Shown: positions 1-12,835, numbered from the stretch's first letter. The stretch: DNA of 64,000 nucleotides from Capra hircus (GCF_001704415.2 NW_017189517.1:7017167-7081166), one strand, 5' to 3'. The notes: a model not told the origin generated them from the letters alone. Numbers and translations are program-made.

Positions 1-73
1 CCAACCCAGGGATTGAACCTGGGTCTCCTGCACTGCACGAAGATTCTTCACCATCTGAGCCACTAGGGAAGCC
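1..73 (-). mobile_element. Bov-tA SINE, tRNA-like end, cut by window edge
   Basis: The segment reads as the reverse complement of the tRNA-Glu-like head (B-box-like gattgaacctgggtctcctgc, ending ccactagggaagcc). The rest lies outside the window. Confidence 0.9.
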
Positions 74-84
74 ACTAGGCAGCT

Positions 85-985
85 GCTATGATACCCAGTA
101 CCAGAAAATTGAGTACTTTATCTCTACAATCAGAACAAGGCAAGGATGTCTGCTCTCCATACCCTATTTATCACTGTCATGGCAGTCCTAGCCGACTCAG
201 TAAGGCAAGAAAAGGAAATATAATGCAAACATGTTGGAAAGGAAGAAATAAACGTGTCTCTATCTTCAGATTACATGATTGTGTGTGTAGAAAAGGAATT
301 ATAAAAATTTTTGTAGAATTAATGAGTTCAGCAAGGTCACAGTATACCGATCAACATACACAAGTCAATTATACTGCTGTATTACTACCAAAGAACGTGT
401 AGAAACAAAAATTAAAGATAAATACCATTTACAATCACTCCAAAAGCTGGAATACTTAGATATATCTAGTAAAACAATTATAGACTATATATGCTGTATG
501 CTGAAAATTTCAAAACACAAATGAAAGAACTGGGGACTCCCCCTGAGGTCCAATGGTTAATTAAGACTCCATGCTTCCACTGAAAAGGGTATAGGTTCAA
601 TCCCTGGTTGAGGAACTAAGATCCCAGGTGCCTTGTGGCAAAAAAGAAGAAAAAAATTAAAAAAAGAAATCAAAGAACTAAATAAATGGAGAGACATAAT
701 GTGCTTATGGATTGGAAGATTCTATAGAACAAATATCAGTTCTTCTCAAATTGATCCATAGGACCAAAATCACAACAATATTTTTATAGATACAATCAAG
801 CTTATTCTAAAAACCGTATAAAAAGGCAAAGGAACTAGAATGGCTAAAAAGAGTAAAGTGGGAGGAATCATTTAAAAATTACTCCTATTTTTAAAACATA
901 CTGCATAGGTACAATAAGCAAGAGAATGTGGTAGGAACAGACACAGGTCAGTGGAACAGAAATAGTCTAATGTGAATACCCCTAG
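85..985 (+). mobile_element. Decayed L1 ORF2 fragment, split by a CHR SINE
   Basis: Broken frames translate to L1 ORF2 landmarks: an RTRQGC-type reverse-transcriptase block near 135-160 and an LNKWRDIM...WIGR-like block near 675-720. Many stops and frameshifts are present. The SINE at 530-668 separates the two parts. Confidence 0.75.
530..668 (+). mobile_element. CHR-type tRNA-Glu SINE
   Basis: It begins ggggactccccctgaggtcc, carries the B-box-like ggttcaatccctggtt, and ends in an A-rich tail (640-668). It sits within L1 ORF2 sequence. Confidence 0.85.
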
Positions 986-1321
986 TAGATTTTTAAAGTT
1001 TATTTTTGAAAGCTTTAGTGTAAAATTCAGTGATTTTTAGTATATTTGCACAGTTGTGCAACCATGACCATTATCTAATTCCAGACCATTTTCATCACCC
1101 TGAAAAGAAATCTTATGTGCTCATAAAGTCATTCTCCATATCCTTATTCCCCCTTCTACTAGACCTTGACAGTGATTAATCTACATTCTATCTCTATGGA
1201 TTTGCTTATTCTGGACATTTAATTTAAGTGGAATCTTAAAATATGTGGTCCTTTGTGTCTACCTTCTTTTGCTTAGCATAATGTTTTTCAGGTTTACCCA
1301 TGTTGTAGCATATATCAGTAC

Positions 1322-1835
1322 ATGTATCAGCGAGCTAGACAGCATACTAAAAAGCAGAGACATTACTTTGTCAACAAAGGTCCATCTAGTCAAAGCTATG
1401 GTTTTTCCAGTAGTCATGTATGGATGTGAAAGCTGGACTATAAAGAAAGCTGAGTGCCAAAGAATTGATGCTTTCGAACTGTGGTGTTGAAATACTCTTG
1501 AGAGTCCCTTGGACTGCAAGGAGATCAAACCAGTTAATCCTAAAAGAAATCAGTCCTGAATATTCATTGGAAGAGCTGATGCTGAAGCTGAAACTCCAAT
1601 ACTTGGACCACCTGATGCGAAGAGCTGACTTATTTGAAAAGACCCTGATGCTGGGAAAGATTGAAGGTGGGAGGAGAAGGGGATGACAGAGGACGAGATG
1701 GTTGGATGGCATCACCGACTCAATGGACATGAGTTTGAGTAGGCTCCAGGAGTTGGTGATGGACGGGAAGCCTGGCATGCTGCAGTCCATGGGGTTGCAA
1801 GAGTCAGACCTGAGTGACTGAACTGAACTGAACTA
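1322..1835 (+). mobile_element. BovB LINE 3' end, 8-bp TSD
   Basis: Encodes the C-terminal part of BovB ORF2 (AMVFPVVMYGCESWT near 1395-1439), then the non-coding 3' end finishing in gactgaactgaactgaact. The frame stops at the TGA at 1684-1686. Identical atcagtac copies flank it (1314-1321 and 1836-1843), and the L1 target reads through when it is removed. Confidence 0.9.
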
Positions 1836-1865
1836 ATCAGTACTTCATTCCTTTTTATGGCTGAA

Positions 1866-2069
1866 TGGCTCGGTGGTGAAGAACCCTCCTGCCAATGCAG
1901 GAGATTCAGGAGACAGGGATTAGATCCCTGGGTCAGGAAGATCCCCTGGAAAAGGAAATGGCAGCCCACTCCAGTATTCTTGCCTGAAGAAACCCATGGA
2001 CAGAGGAGCCTGGCAGGCTACATGGGGTTGCAAAAGAGTTGGACATGACTCAGTGACTCGACAGCAACA
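1866..2069 (+). mobile_element. Bov-tA SINE in L1
   Basis: tRNA-like head (ggctcggtggtgaagaaccc) followed by the BovA body (cccactccagtattcttgcc) and the gactcagtgactcgacagcaac tail region. L1 sequence resumes about 60 bases further along the element than where it stopped, suggesting a small target deletion. Confidence 0.85.
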
Positions 2070-2544
2070 ATGAATTGGGTTGCTTCCAGCTTCGGCTATT
2101 ATGAATAATGCTGCTAGGAATATTTGTGTACAGGTTTTGTATGCATACATGATTTGAATTCTCTTGGGTATATATTTAGGAGTTGAATTTCTGGATCATA
2201 TGATATCTCTAACTTTTTGAGGAACTGCCAGTTTTTGGTGTTTTTTTTTTTTTTTTTTCTGAAGTGGCTGCATCATTTTACCTTCCCACTAGCAATGTAT
2301 GAGTGTTTCAATTTCTCCACATCTTCACCAACACTTGTTACTATCGATTTTTTTTTTATTACAGGCATTCTAGTGGATGTTAACTGTTATCTCATTGGGA
2401 TTTGACTTGCATTTCCCTAGTATAATATTGGGCATGTTTTCATGTGTATATTGGCCATTTGTGTGTCTCGTTTGGAGAAATGTTTACTCAAATCTTTTGC
2501 TCATTTTTCAATCAGATTGTCTTTATTACTGAGTTGTAGGAGTT

Positions 2545-2899
2545 CTTTTTTAAAAATAATTTTACTTAGTTTTGGCTTTGCTGGTTCTTTGTTGCTGAGT
2601 ACAGGCTTTCTCTAGTTGCGGTGAATGGGGGCTCCTCCCCACTTGTGGTGCATAGGCTTCTCATTGTGGTGGCTTCTCTTGTTGCAGAGCACAGGCTCCA
2701 GGGCAAGAGTTTCAGTAGTTGTGGTGCATGAGATCAGTAGTTACGGCTCACAGGCTCTAGAGCAAGGGCTTCAGTAGTTGTTATGCAGTGGCCTAGTTGC
2801 TCCACAGCATGTGAAACCAGAGATTGAACCAGGGATCAAACCAACGTCCTCTGTGTTGCAAGGCAGACTCCTAACCACTGGAGCACCAGGGAAGCCCAA
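2545..2899 (-). mobile_element. Long CHR-type SINE
   Basis: Full-length reverse copy: internal CHR repeats (ttgctgagtacaggctttc, cagtagttgtggtgcatg) then the tRNA-like head ending ccaccagggaagccc-like at 2886-2897. Confidence 0.8.
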
Positions 2900-4130
2900 C
2901 AGTTCTTATTTTGGATATAAATAACTTGTCAGATGTATGATTTTCAAATATTTTCTTCCATTCTGTGAACTCATTTGCAGTTGCTCCCCTTTTCTCCATA
3001 TCCCCCCGCCCCAGAAAATAATCATCTGTTTTCTGTCTCTCCTAATCTGTCTGTTCTGAACATTTCCTGTATATGGCATCATACAATGTGTGGCCTTCTT
3101 TGTCTGGCTTTGTTCTCTCAGCATAATGCTTTTGAGGCTAATCCATATTGTAGCATGTCTTGGTGCTTCATTTCTTTTTATGGCTGAATAATATCCCACT
3201 GTATGGATATGCATTACTTTATCCTTTCATCAGTGGATATTTGAGTTGTTCTACTCTTTGGTTATTATGAATAATGCTGTTATGTATGGACATTCATGTA
3301 CATGTTTTTGTGTTGACATACGTCTTTTATTCTCTTGGGTATATACCTAGGAGTGAAATTGCTGGGTCACATAATGATTCTATCTTTGACTTATTGAAAA
3401 AATGCCAAATGGTTTCTACAGCAGCTGCACTGTTTTCCTTTCCCATTGGCAATGTAAGAGAGTTCTAATTTCTTCACATCTTTGCTAACACTTGTTATTT
3501 TTCTTCTTTTTTTTTTTTTGATTATAGCCATCTTAGTGAGTGTGAAGTAGTGTCTCCTTGTGGTTTTGCTCTTAATTTTCATGATAACTCATGATGTTGA
3601 GCTTCTCTTCATCTACTTATTGGCCATTTGTATAAATTCTTTGGAGAAATGTCTATTCAAACCATTTACCCATTTTTTAAAAAAATTGGGTTATTTATCT
3701 TATTATTGAATTATAAACATTTTTTATGTATTCTAAATACAAGTCTTGTATGAGGTATATTTGCAGATAGTTTCCCATTTTGTGGGTTGTCTTTCACTTT
3801 CTTGATAGTGTTCTTAAAGCAGAAAAGTTCTTAATTTTGATAAAGTGCCATTTATGTATTTGTTCTTTGGTCATGTAGGCAAATGAAACCAATGCCTGAT
3901 CCAAGGTTGTGAAGATTTATACTTATGTATTTTTTCCTGATAGTTTTATAGTTTTAGCTCTTACATTCAGGTCTTTGATCCATTTTGAGTTTATGTGTAT
4001 GGTATGAGTTAAGGGTCATACTTCATTATTCTGCTTGTGCATATCCAGTTGTCCGAGCACTGTTTGTTGAAAACATGCTTTCCCATTGAAGGCTCTTGGC
4101 ACCCTTTTTGAAAATCATTTCACAAAAGAT
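2900..4130 (-). mobile_element. Second L1M 3' region
   Basis: Reads through the reverse of an old L1 3'UTR and ORF2 C-terminus a second time (cataatgcttttgaggctaa, cttgggtatatacctagg, ggtctttgatccattttgag at about 3970). It is a separate L1 copy from 986-2540, because the same 3' section is repeated. Confidence 0.75.
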
Positions 4131-6039
4131 AACTAATTTTTTTAATGGAAAATTATTTTCATCTTAAAATTATATAGCAATCCAATCATGCTCACGTTAA
4201 ATATTAGAGTATATAAGATCTCAAAAAAATTCCTCCTAGCAGCTCTTTCTCTGGAAGATCTTGGAAGCTGTACTCTACTAAAATGAAGGAGTAAACCAAG
4301 AAAGAGGAATATCACAATATAAGATCCAGGTAACAGAGAACCCAAATCCAGGAAACTGTGAGTAGGAGTCCTAGGAAGAGTCATGTTGCAGACCGTGAGA
4401 TTACTGGCCTAGTTTGTAGCAGGGAAACAGAGAGCTGTGGGAGGGCAATCTTCAGGGGGAATACGGAGCCAGCAAATTTTAGAAGGGTTGGAGTGTTTGG
4501 TATGTTTCAGAACTGTTAGAACACCTAGGTAAAAATAGTATTAGAAATATAGAAATCTCAGTGAAATACTGAAGCAGTTATTAAGTTGAGAAAAAAATCA
4601 AAGGCCTAACAATAATGTGCTAAGACTAGTTTAATTAAAACACTAATGATAATATACTTTGCTTAGCAGTGAACAAATTATATAGTCAAAATCATTATAT
4701 AGTCATAATCATGTAAACTTGGTTAGTGATTTGACTAAGAATTGTGATAGAGGGAACATTGAAGACATGAGGTTGAAGGTGGGGAGTATAAGAAAGCTAA
4801 GTTCTCCACTATTATTAAAGACAAACAGTAAATAACATCTAAATTTGTTAAATAAAAGTTTAGGTATGTTATTTAGGTTATATAATGGATAAACCAGAAG
4901 AAACAGCTAAAGCCACAAACGTGTTGCCTCTTTAGAGGATAATGGGGGATGGTGGAGCAGAAAACTGCTGTTGTTTGCAATCAGCCATGCCTCATTTTGC
5001 TTTATGTTTAACTATGAGTATGTATTACTATGAGAAAAAAATTGTTATATTTTAATTCCCAAGAGGGAACCACAAAGAGATCACCACCTCATAACAGGAG
5101 CTAACGGCAAACTTAACCATCACCTTTGGTTGTCTGAGCTTGGCCTCTACGTGGGTGAAGTATGTGGCAAAGAGGACAGGGCTCTGAGCCTTCTAGATGC
5201 CAACCTCTGATGATGTGAATTATGCGTGCAGGTGGCTTTCAACTGGCCAGCTAATTTCTGCAATATAGGAAATGACTGTAATTTCTGTTTCTGCATCTGG
5301 CCTCAAAAGAGAAAGTGGCCCCAATTGCCTATTGAATTTATGGAGATGAGATCTCAAGTATCTTAGGATAATTGTTGGATGAAGGGACAGGCTTTGCCAG
5401 GAAAGCAATTTTAGTACTTCTCCCTCTCATAAGGTACTTCGAAACAATTTTTCTATTTAATTTTTTTAAAGTGCCATATCTTAAATGTCTCCTTTCTCGC
5501 CTGTGACTGGCTTCACTTTGTTAATGCATTTTAGCTCCAATTTTAGTTTACAAGTTCACCAAAACAGGGCTCTATGTAGCAAGTTCCTTTCTTATTTACC
5601 CTGCTTTATTGTGATATTTGTCTTTCCACCTATGTCCGACATACCTCCCCTGTTCTTGATCATTATGTTTCTGTGCCTCTTTTTCTGTTCCTCATCTGTC
5701 TCTCTCATCACCTCCGTAAATCTTTTTTTGTGTGTGTGGTGATGGTTATTTTGCCTCACACTCCCACATTTTTCTCTCCATTGTCCATTCATTTAAGAAG
5801 TATTCATCGAGCAGCTATAATATGCATTAAAACATGACACTCCCTGAGACACAGGCTCTTAACAGTCTAATTGAGGTGACATACAAATGATGAATAGAAA
5901 TAGTAATTAACTATAGTTAATGATGTAATGACAAAATTATTTCTATACACGATGAATGCTACAGGATTAAAAAATAAAGGTAATACGTGCTCATTGTAGG
6001 AAATTTGCAAAGGAGAGAAAGTCTAAAAAAATGAAAATT
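4131..6039. other. No gene; mostly single-copy AT-rich DNA
   Basis: No coding frame or young repeat recognised. 5780-5930 resembles an L2-type motif (ttcatttaagaagtattcat, then cacaggctcttaac). Confidence 0.5.
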
Positions 6040-6215
6040 GAGTCAGACTGTCTGGGTTGGAATCTTAGCTCTGTTCTTATTAGCTCTATAGCATTGGGTA
6101 AGTTGCTTAACCTCTCTGAGCCCCACTTTCTTCACTCGTTAAGTGGGGATAATAATATTACTTCCCTACCTCAGAGGGTTAATAGTCTTACCACAGAGCC
6201 TAGGGCATTTAAGTG
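6040..6215 (+). repeat. MIR SINE
   Basis: MIR core signature: gagtcagactgtctgggttg, then aagttgcttaacctctctgag and the ggggataataatatt run. Confidence 0.85.
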
Positions 6216-6705
6216 GTAGTGGTTACAGTTGTTATAAACATCACCGTCAACTTTTTCAGTATATGGCCTTCATTTTTTTTTTTTTTTTGCTCACATATAT
6301 TTCATGAACGTTGGTTGCCGTTTAAAATGTTTTTCTCCATATTTCAATTTTTTCCTAGATTATGCTTTATTGGCTAAGCTTATTAATGTTGTTTCCTCTT
6401 CTTTTAGTCATTCCTCTAATTTCTCCTTTTTCTTTCTACCTATAATTATGCTTTTTTCTTTCCATTATTTGACAAGTAGGCAGACAGGCAAGAAGTATTC
6501 ACTGAGCTACCAGAAAGTACAGGTACTTTGTTAAGTCCCTAGGAAACGGGAAATAGAAGGTGAAGAAATTCTTTTTTTTGGAGGGGTAAACTTATTTACA
6601 TAGGGTGCCAGCCCTGACATAGGAAACAGAATTGAGCCCTAGTTCCTCGCTCCCTCACACTCCAGCTTGAGTGAGCCGTTGAAGCCTCATTTTCTCATTT
6701 GTACA

Positions 6706-6863
6706 AAGTGAAAGTGAAAGTCGCTCAGTTGTGTCCGACTCTTTGCGACCCCATGGACTGTATAGTCCATGGAATTCTCCAGGCCACAATACTGGAGTGG
6801 GTAGCCTTTCCCTTCTCCAGGGGATCTTTCCAACGCAGGGATCGAACCCAGGTTTCCCGCACA
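6706..6863 (-). mobile_element. Bov-tA SINE, head truncated
   Basis: Reverse BovA body (tcgctcagttgtgtccgact, ggagtgggtagcctttccc) and part of the tRNA-like unit up to about 6863. The ccaccagggaagcc head is missing. Confidence 0.85.
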
Positions 6864-7667
6864 AATGCCCACCCTACATATGTAATTAGGCTGTGGATCA
6901 CGAATGTCACTGAGCTTTGTAAACAAGATGCATTAGAAAAATTGCAAGTACTCAGATTTAGGGAGAAATTGACTCCTACCTTTTTTATTAAGTGGGTGGT
7001 TCAGCTTGTTTTTCTTTCTTTTAAAATTTTTTCTTCTCAAAGAGCTTAATTTTGTTTAGTCTTGCCTTCACTCACTTTGTCAAGAATAGTTGACTCTCTG
7101 GTCAGAATTCCCTGTGAGCCAAACTGGTTTCATGTACTAAACCAGCTCTTACGTACTAAACTGTGCTGTTATATATCCTGTTATTACAGAAATGAAAATG
7201 CTGCCTTCTGCATAGACAAGCTGGACCCCCCACTTGTTTGTCTACTATAGGCAATTGGATTCACTAGCCCTTGGCCTGGTCTGCCAAACTGATTTATTAT
7301 TTAGATGGGAGGTTCATTTTCTGAGAGATTCCAGAAGCAGAAAGACCAAGTAAAATCAATATCAGCTTGGATTTTGCCAGATTTTAAAATTAACTTTCTC
7401 CTCAGTATTTGATAAAATGAAATAAAATTCTCTCAGTATTTTTGTAATCATAAAAGAACCATATTCATATGATGTCTTAGGTTTTGCTTTCAAATAGAAA
7501 AATAAGATACGGGGAGGCTATATGAGGCTATATAAAATAAGCACATCAGAGACGATAATCACTGAAGCCAGTCGTGGAGATTCATTATACTATTCTGTCT
7601 ACTTTTGTGTGTGTTTGAAAGCTGACATAATTAAAAATGAGAACACAGCTAATTGAAGCAAAGAGAG
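6864..7667. other. No gene recognised
   Basis: Single-copy-looking AT-rich DNA. Short open frames here have no recognisable product. Confidence 0.4.
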
Positions 7668-7795
7668 GGACTTCCCTGGTGGTCCAGTGGCTGGGACTCT
7701 GAGCTCCCAGTGTCGGGGCTCGGGTTTGATCCCTGGTTGGAGAACTGAATCCCACATGGAGAACTAAGACCTGGAGCAGCCAAATAAATTTTTGG
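7668..7795 (+). mobile_element. CHR-type SINE and A-rich tail region
   Basis: gagggacttccctggtggtc head, ggtttgatccctggttggag B-box region. Followed by T/A-rich low-complexity DNA at 7840-8030. Confidence 0.85.
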
Positions 7796-7839
7796 AGGGA
7801 GGTGGGAGGGGGGTTCATGTTTGGGAACGCATGTAAGAA

Positions 7840-8030
7840 TTAAAGATTTTAAAATTTAAAAAATAAAAAAATAATTAAAATTTAAAAAAATAAAAATAAA
7901 TTAAAAAAACAAAGATAATGGCAAAATAAAAACTATTTCAGATAAAAGAAAAAAAATAAATACATCTTGTAAATATTTGTCAAAAAATAAATAAAATAAA
8001 ATTATAAATATAAAAAAATGAAACTAAAGA
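7840..8030. repeat. A/T-rich low-complexity tract
   Basis: Almost entirely A and T in short aaat/aaaata units. It probably grew from the tail of the preceding SINE. Confidence 0.7.
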
Positions 8031-8187
8031 GACTGCATTCATGGTTTGTTGCAGTTTGTTTTCATAAGAATTTTCATGGTCTAAGAATTTTGATAGGTTA
8101 ATTGGGAAATCTATAAAATCATGCAGAATTTTGAAAATTTCCAACCATTTCAGATTTGCTTTTATTTTATACAAAAACCTAGTGAGT

Positions 8188-8391
8188 TCCCTGGTGGCTC
8201 AGAGGTTAAAGCATCTGCCCGCAATGCGGGAGACCTGGGTTTGATCCCTGGGTCGGGAAGATCCCCTGGAGAAGGAAATGGCAACCCACTCCAGTATTCT
8301 TGCCTGGAGAATCCCATGGACGGAAGAGCCTGGAAGGCTACAATCCACGGGGTCACAAAGAGTTGGACACGACTGAGCGACTTCACTTTTC
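8188..8391 (+). mobile_element. Bov-tA SINE with 7-bp TSD
   Basis: Complete element from tccctggtggctcagaggtt to the gactgagcgacttcactttt tail. agtgagt occurs on both sides (8181-8187, 8392-8398). Confidence 0.92.
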
Positions 8392-8449
8392 AGTGAGTGA
8401 TATGATTACTTTTTGGTGTTATTATGCATTCAAGGAAATTTTGTGGTCA

Positions 8450-8535
8450 AGTGACTTGCCCAAGGTCACATAACCACCTAGCACTAGAAGATGGAGTAGA
8501 AAACCAGGCTCTCTTGACTGCTATGCTGCGTCTAA
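8450..8535 (-). repeat. MIR fragment
   Basis: Reverse MIR signature gacttgcccaaggtcacata followed by the gaaaaccaggctctcttgac motif. Confidence 0.65.
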
Positions 8536-8769
8536 TTTTATACAAATGTCAGAGGGATGAAATAGTTCCCAATTAAGCTTGAATAAGCCTCCTATAATTG
8601 CTGGGATATGTTGTTAATGTGATGCTAGCATATTTTTAATACAAATTTCAGACGAGGGGTGAGATGAGAATTGCAGAACTGATGAGGGGTGCAAGGATGA
8701 GAAGCTGCCATTTATCAAGCCAGATGCACTTTTAGGTGTTTTATATTCATTTACATTTTCCCAAATCCT

Positions 8770-8965
8770 TAGTTTTGAGTCCTGCCTCCTCCAATTCATG
8801 AGCTCAGGGACCTGGAGCAACTGACATGACACCTCTAGACCTCAGTTTCTTCATCTGTGAAAAGGAGGTAATGATACCTACCTAACTGAAGTTTGAAGAG
8901 AGTTAATAAGATAATGTATAATAAATGCTTAACTCTGTGCCTAGTATATGCCAAAATTATTTTAA
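8770..8965 (+). repeat. MIR SINE
   Basis: ctcagtttcttcatctgtga, gataataa-type and tgtgcctagtatatgcc motifs appear in MIR order. Confidence 0.8.
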
Positions 8966-9134
8966 AAAGCAAGAAGGAGGATTCCTGTAAGACTCAGGAA
9001 AGGACAGAAATCATCCAGAGAACTGTCAACTGTCTGGCATGACTGTCTCCAATTTTCCCTTCCTCTGCTCTGTTCTCTCTAGTTAGTGATAGTCACCTTG
9101 GGTTTTTTTGTTGTTGCTGTTGTTTGTGATTAAA

Positions 9135-9283
9135 AAAAAAATTATTACGTATGTATTTAGTTGCAGCACTTGTGATCTTTTAGGGGCAGCATGTGAGATC
9201 TAGTTCCCCAACCAGGGATTGAATCCTGGCTCCCTGAATCAGGAAAACAGAATTTAAGCCACTGGACCACCACGGAAGTCTCA
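9135..9283 (-). mobile_element. CHR-type SINE
   Basis: Reverse element: tatttagttgcagcacttgt, then ttccccaaccagggattgaa and ccactggaccaccacggaag. Confidence 0.85.
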
Positions 9284-9489
9284 GTATTCACCTTGTCTTA
9301 ATCAAGTATCATGTTTTAACATGATCATGTTATTACTTGCTCAAAACTGTTACATGGTTCCCTATAATCTATCAACATTCCAGAATCTTTTTGTCAGCCC
9401 AAAGCATATTGTTTACTGCCAAATTCAAACCTTTGCAACTCTCTGTAGACCCTAAAGGTAATACTGTGTGAAACATACGCTGGTGATAA

Positions 9490-10480
9490 TTTAACAATTC
9501 AGTAAAGTAGGGAAGAGCAATTTAATAAATGGTGATATTTAAAAATACATCCTCATAGTTCATATTTCATATCAAAATTACTTCCAAGTGAATAAAAAAA
9601 TGGAACTATAAAAAGCAGATCAAAAATTGAAACCATAAAAATATGAATATAATACTTCTTTATAGAGAATAATCAGTTAGCTTTAAAACAGTTGGAAAAA
9701 AGTCGTAAAAGAAGCTCTTAAAATATTTGACAATATAAAATGAAAAGCTATGTCAAATATAATAAAAGACAATGCTTAGAAAAATATTTGCCATAGATAT
9801 GAGAGGAAAGAAAAGAATTCTTTAATATTTGAAGAGCACATACTAAATAATAAGAAAATACAAAGGCTCTCAATGGGAAAATGACATTAACGAACAAATC
9901 ACAAAAGAGGACATGTGAATGGCTAATAAACATATGAATAAATGTTCACCTGCACTAGTAATCAAAAATGCTAATGGAACAACAAGAGACCAATTTTCAC
10001 CTATTAATTAGCAAAGATGAAAAAAGACAATACTCTCTGTTAGATAGGGTGCCGTAAGAAGGGCATTCATCCACTGATAATGGGAGGGGAAACTGATGCA
10101 GTCTTTTTGGAAGGCAATTTAGCAACATGTTTCAGAAGCTAAAATATAGTCCTATCCTTTGACCTGTAGTTCCACTGCTAATAACAATCACTCCCCAGGA
10201 AGTAAGCTAAAGTCTGTGCAAAATTTATGCAAAGAGGTGCTCGTTTATAATTACCAAATTGTCAGTCAACCTAAATGTCCAACAATGGACATGCAAAGAA
10301 ATAAATGATTGTATAATCTTGACAGAATATTGTCTAAGCTATTAAAAATTGTACCTATGGTGGCTAGTAACAAAACAGGAAACACTTATTATATAATGTC
10401 TAGAAATATAAAGATTACATATCACAGTACATATATTCAGCTATCTAAAAGTTATGCAGATGAGTAGAAGTAGAAGGAAC
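9490..10480 (+). mobile_element. Old L1M ORF2 end / 3' region
   Basis: Sense-strand L1 landmarks in order: ggctaataaacatatgaata, ggaaggcaatttagcaacat, cctttgacctgtagttccac and caacctaaatgtccaacaat. Frames are heavily broken. Confidence 0.75.
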
Positions 10481-10527
10481 AACTGTTAATGTGGTAAGTA
10501 TCCCAGAGGGTCAAGACTATGCTTATA

Positions 10528-11043
10528 CTCAGTTCAGTTCAGTTCAGTCGCTCAGTCGTGTCTGACTCTTTGTGACCCCATGGATTGTAGCACGCCAGGC
10601 TTCCCTGTCCATCACCAACTTCTGGAGCTTGCTCAAGCTCATGCCCATCGAGTTGGTGATGCCATCCAACCATCTCATCTTCTGCCGCCCCCTTCTCCTC
10701 CTGCTTTCAATCTTTCCCAGCATCAGGGTTTTTTCAAATGAGTCAATTCTTCGCATCAGGTGGCCCAAGTATTGGAGCTTCAGCTTCAGCATCAGTCCTT
10801 CCAATGAATATGCAGGACTGATTCCTTTAGGATTGACTGGTTTGATCTCCTTGCAGCCCAAGGGACTCTCAAGAGTCTTCGTCAAACTACAGTTTAAAAC
10901 TATCAATTCTTCGGCACTCAGCTTTCTTTATGGTCCAACTCTCACATCCATACATGACTACTGGAAAAACCCTAGCTTTGACTAGACGGACCTTTGTCAA
11001 CAAAGTACTGTCTCAGCTTTTTAATATGCTGCCTAAGTTGGTC
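10528..11043 (-). mobile_element. BovB LINE 3' end with 9-bp TSD
   Basis: The reverse strand encodes the final 120 residues of BovB ORF2 through the native C-terminus (KSQTRLSD), with CGG where most copies here have a TGA stop. atgcttata flanks it exactly (10519-10527 and 11044-11052). Confidence 0.92.
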
Positions 11044-11374
11044 ATGCTTATATTATTCATGATAAATTTTCTGTTTACAACTTTTGACAATAGGCATGTA
11101 TTTTTTGCTATTTAGAAAAATGGATGTTTAGAGCAGACTGAAAAATGCTACATACTGTAAATATGCCATTATCAATATTTAACCAGTATTATTAGTGTGT
11201 TTGATGGCCAGCAGATGGAGCTGCATCCCTTAACATTCAGCACAAACACAGACTTAAAAACTATGGCCACATTTTCATCTGTTGTGTTTTGTTTGAAGAA
11301 AATCCTGTCTATCCTCCTAAAAGTGTTGTGAAGCGTTATGTTCTTTTTTTTTTTTTTTAAAAGGTAAAGTGAAG

Positions 11375-11572
11375 TAGCTCAGTCGTGTCTGACTCTTTAC
11401 GACCCCATGGACTGTAGCCTACCAGGCTCCTGTATCCTGGGATTTTCCAGGCAAGAGTACTGGAGTGGGTTGCCATTTCCTTTTCCAGAGGCTCTTCCCA
11501 ACCCAGGGATCAAACCCAGGTCTCCTGCATTGTAAGCAGAGGCTTTACCATCTGAGCCACCAGGGAAGTCTT
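11375..11572 (-). mobile_element. Bov-tA SINE between poly-T tracts
   Basis: Complete reverse element from agctcagtcgtgtctgactc to gagccaccagggaagtc, with poly-T runs on both sides. Confidence 0.88.
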
Positions 11573-11889
11573 TTTTTTTTTTTTTTTAAAAAAAGGATTA
11601 CGTTTAAAATTTGTTTTGAGAATTTTGTGCAGCCCCTCTGAGATAACTGGAGACACCCTGGGCTGTCACAGAAAGCAGGACTAGTAATGGGTTTGGGGAA
11701 CTAGAGAACTTGAGAGATTAACTGATTGTGTGGGGCCACACAGGGAGTTGAGGCAGAGCCAGGAAAAACAAGCCAAGGGACCTGTTCACTGGTCTTCCTT
11801 TGCTGAGTAAATTGTGTTTTGATGTGTGAGTGCTTGGGCTTCGCATTTCAGTATAATTTCAGAACTGATCTTTTCATTGGCCCTCACCA

Positions 11890-12255
11890 TACATTTAGGG
11901 TGGTGATTAAAAACACTGGCTTTGGAGTTATAAAGGCCTAATTTCCAAACCTAATTTCATAATTTCTTAGCTGTGTGACTTTGGGCAAGTCACTTCACCT
12001 CTCTGTGCCTTACTTTCGTCATTTGCAAAATAGAGCTAGTAAAAACAAAATCTATTCCTAGGATTGTTGTGAGAGTCAAATGAGATAATGCGTGTAGAAG
12101 TGTTTGGCATAGTGCCTGGCGCAGGGTAAGTATGAAGTCAATGTTAGTGTGATTGTCATTCATTCTTTTGTTTTGGAATACTAACTGTGTGCTAGACAGG
12201 GGGCTGTGCACTGGGGAGAGTTAACAGATAAGTTCCTGCCTTGTAGGAGTTTAGG
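11890..12255 (+). repeat. MIR followed by L2-like segment
   Basis: MIR: gtgactttgggcaagtcact, ctctctgtgcctt, aggattgttgtgagagtcaa. From about 12157 the tactaactgtgtgctagaca motif resembles L2. Confidence 0.75.
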
Positions 12256-12284
12256 CAAGGTATCCCCTGGGGAGGTAGCAGTGA

Positions 12285-12440
12285 CAGAAGTTGGAATCAG
12301 AATTTCTGGATTTCTGTGTGACCCTGATTTATTTTAAACCTCAGATAAATTACTTAATCTCCATCTTCCTCTTGATAAAACAAGGGTTGGGGACCATAGG
12401 ATCTGTAAAATATCTTCCAGCTCTGAAACATTTTATGACT
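12285..12440 (+). repeat. Probable degraded MIR
   Basis: Weak match: ggatttctgtgtgaccctga, aaattacttaatctccatct. Confidence 0.45.
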
Positions 12441-12794
12441 GTATTTCAAAGAACATTACTGAATGAGATCAAATCAATGTTATTATCTTTCAAATATATT
12501 CACATTATGTAGTCTCTTCTCCAAAGGTGCAAAATTCTAATTAGGTAAAGTTCCAAGAGCCAACAGAATGATTACAGCAGAAGCTGGATAAGACACCCAT
12601 CTCTGAGAGGCTGGAGTAGAGAAAAATCAGTCCTCAAAAAATGCATAGAAATAGTCCCTTGCAAAATATTATATTCATGGGTAGTTTAATTGCCAAAGAA
12701 TACAAATAGTTAATTTCCATTTCTACAGATTTCATGTGATATCAAAATGCCTTTGTTATTTTCAAGTTATAACAAAATGGTATTGCATTATTCC

Positions 12795-12835
12795 TCTGTG
12801 TGTGGGTGTGTGTGCGCACGCACAGCATACACAGG
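12795..12835. repeat. GT/GC-type microsatellite
   Basis: Short compound run of GT, then alternating CG/CA units. Confidence 0.7.

Larger units (their letters stand above)
986..2540 (-). mobile_element. L1M 3' region, interrupted by BovB and Bov-tA
   Basis: 986-1321, 1836-1865 and 2070-2540 read as consecutive parts of an old L1 3' end in reverse (gtgcaaccatgaccatta, gaataatgctgc, cttgggtatatatttagg). The two younger insertions split it, and L1 text resumes after each. Confidence 0.75.

Noticed and set aside
8188..8260. tRNA-like sequences in SINE heads
   Set aside because: B-box-like motifs are part of Bov-tA and CHR SINEs derived from tRNA; they do not fold as complete tRNA genes and are flanked by SINE bodies.
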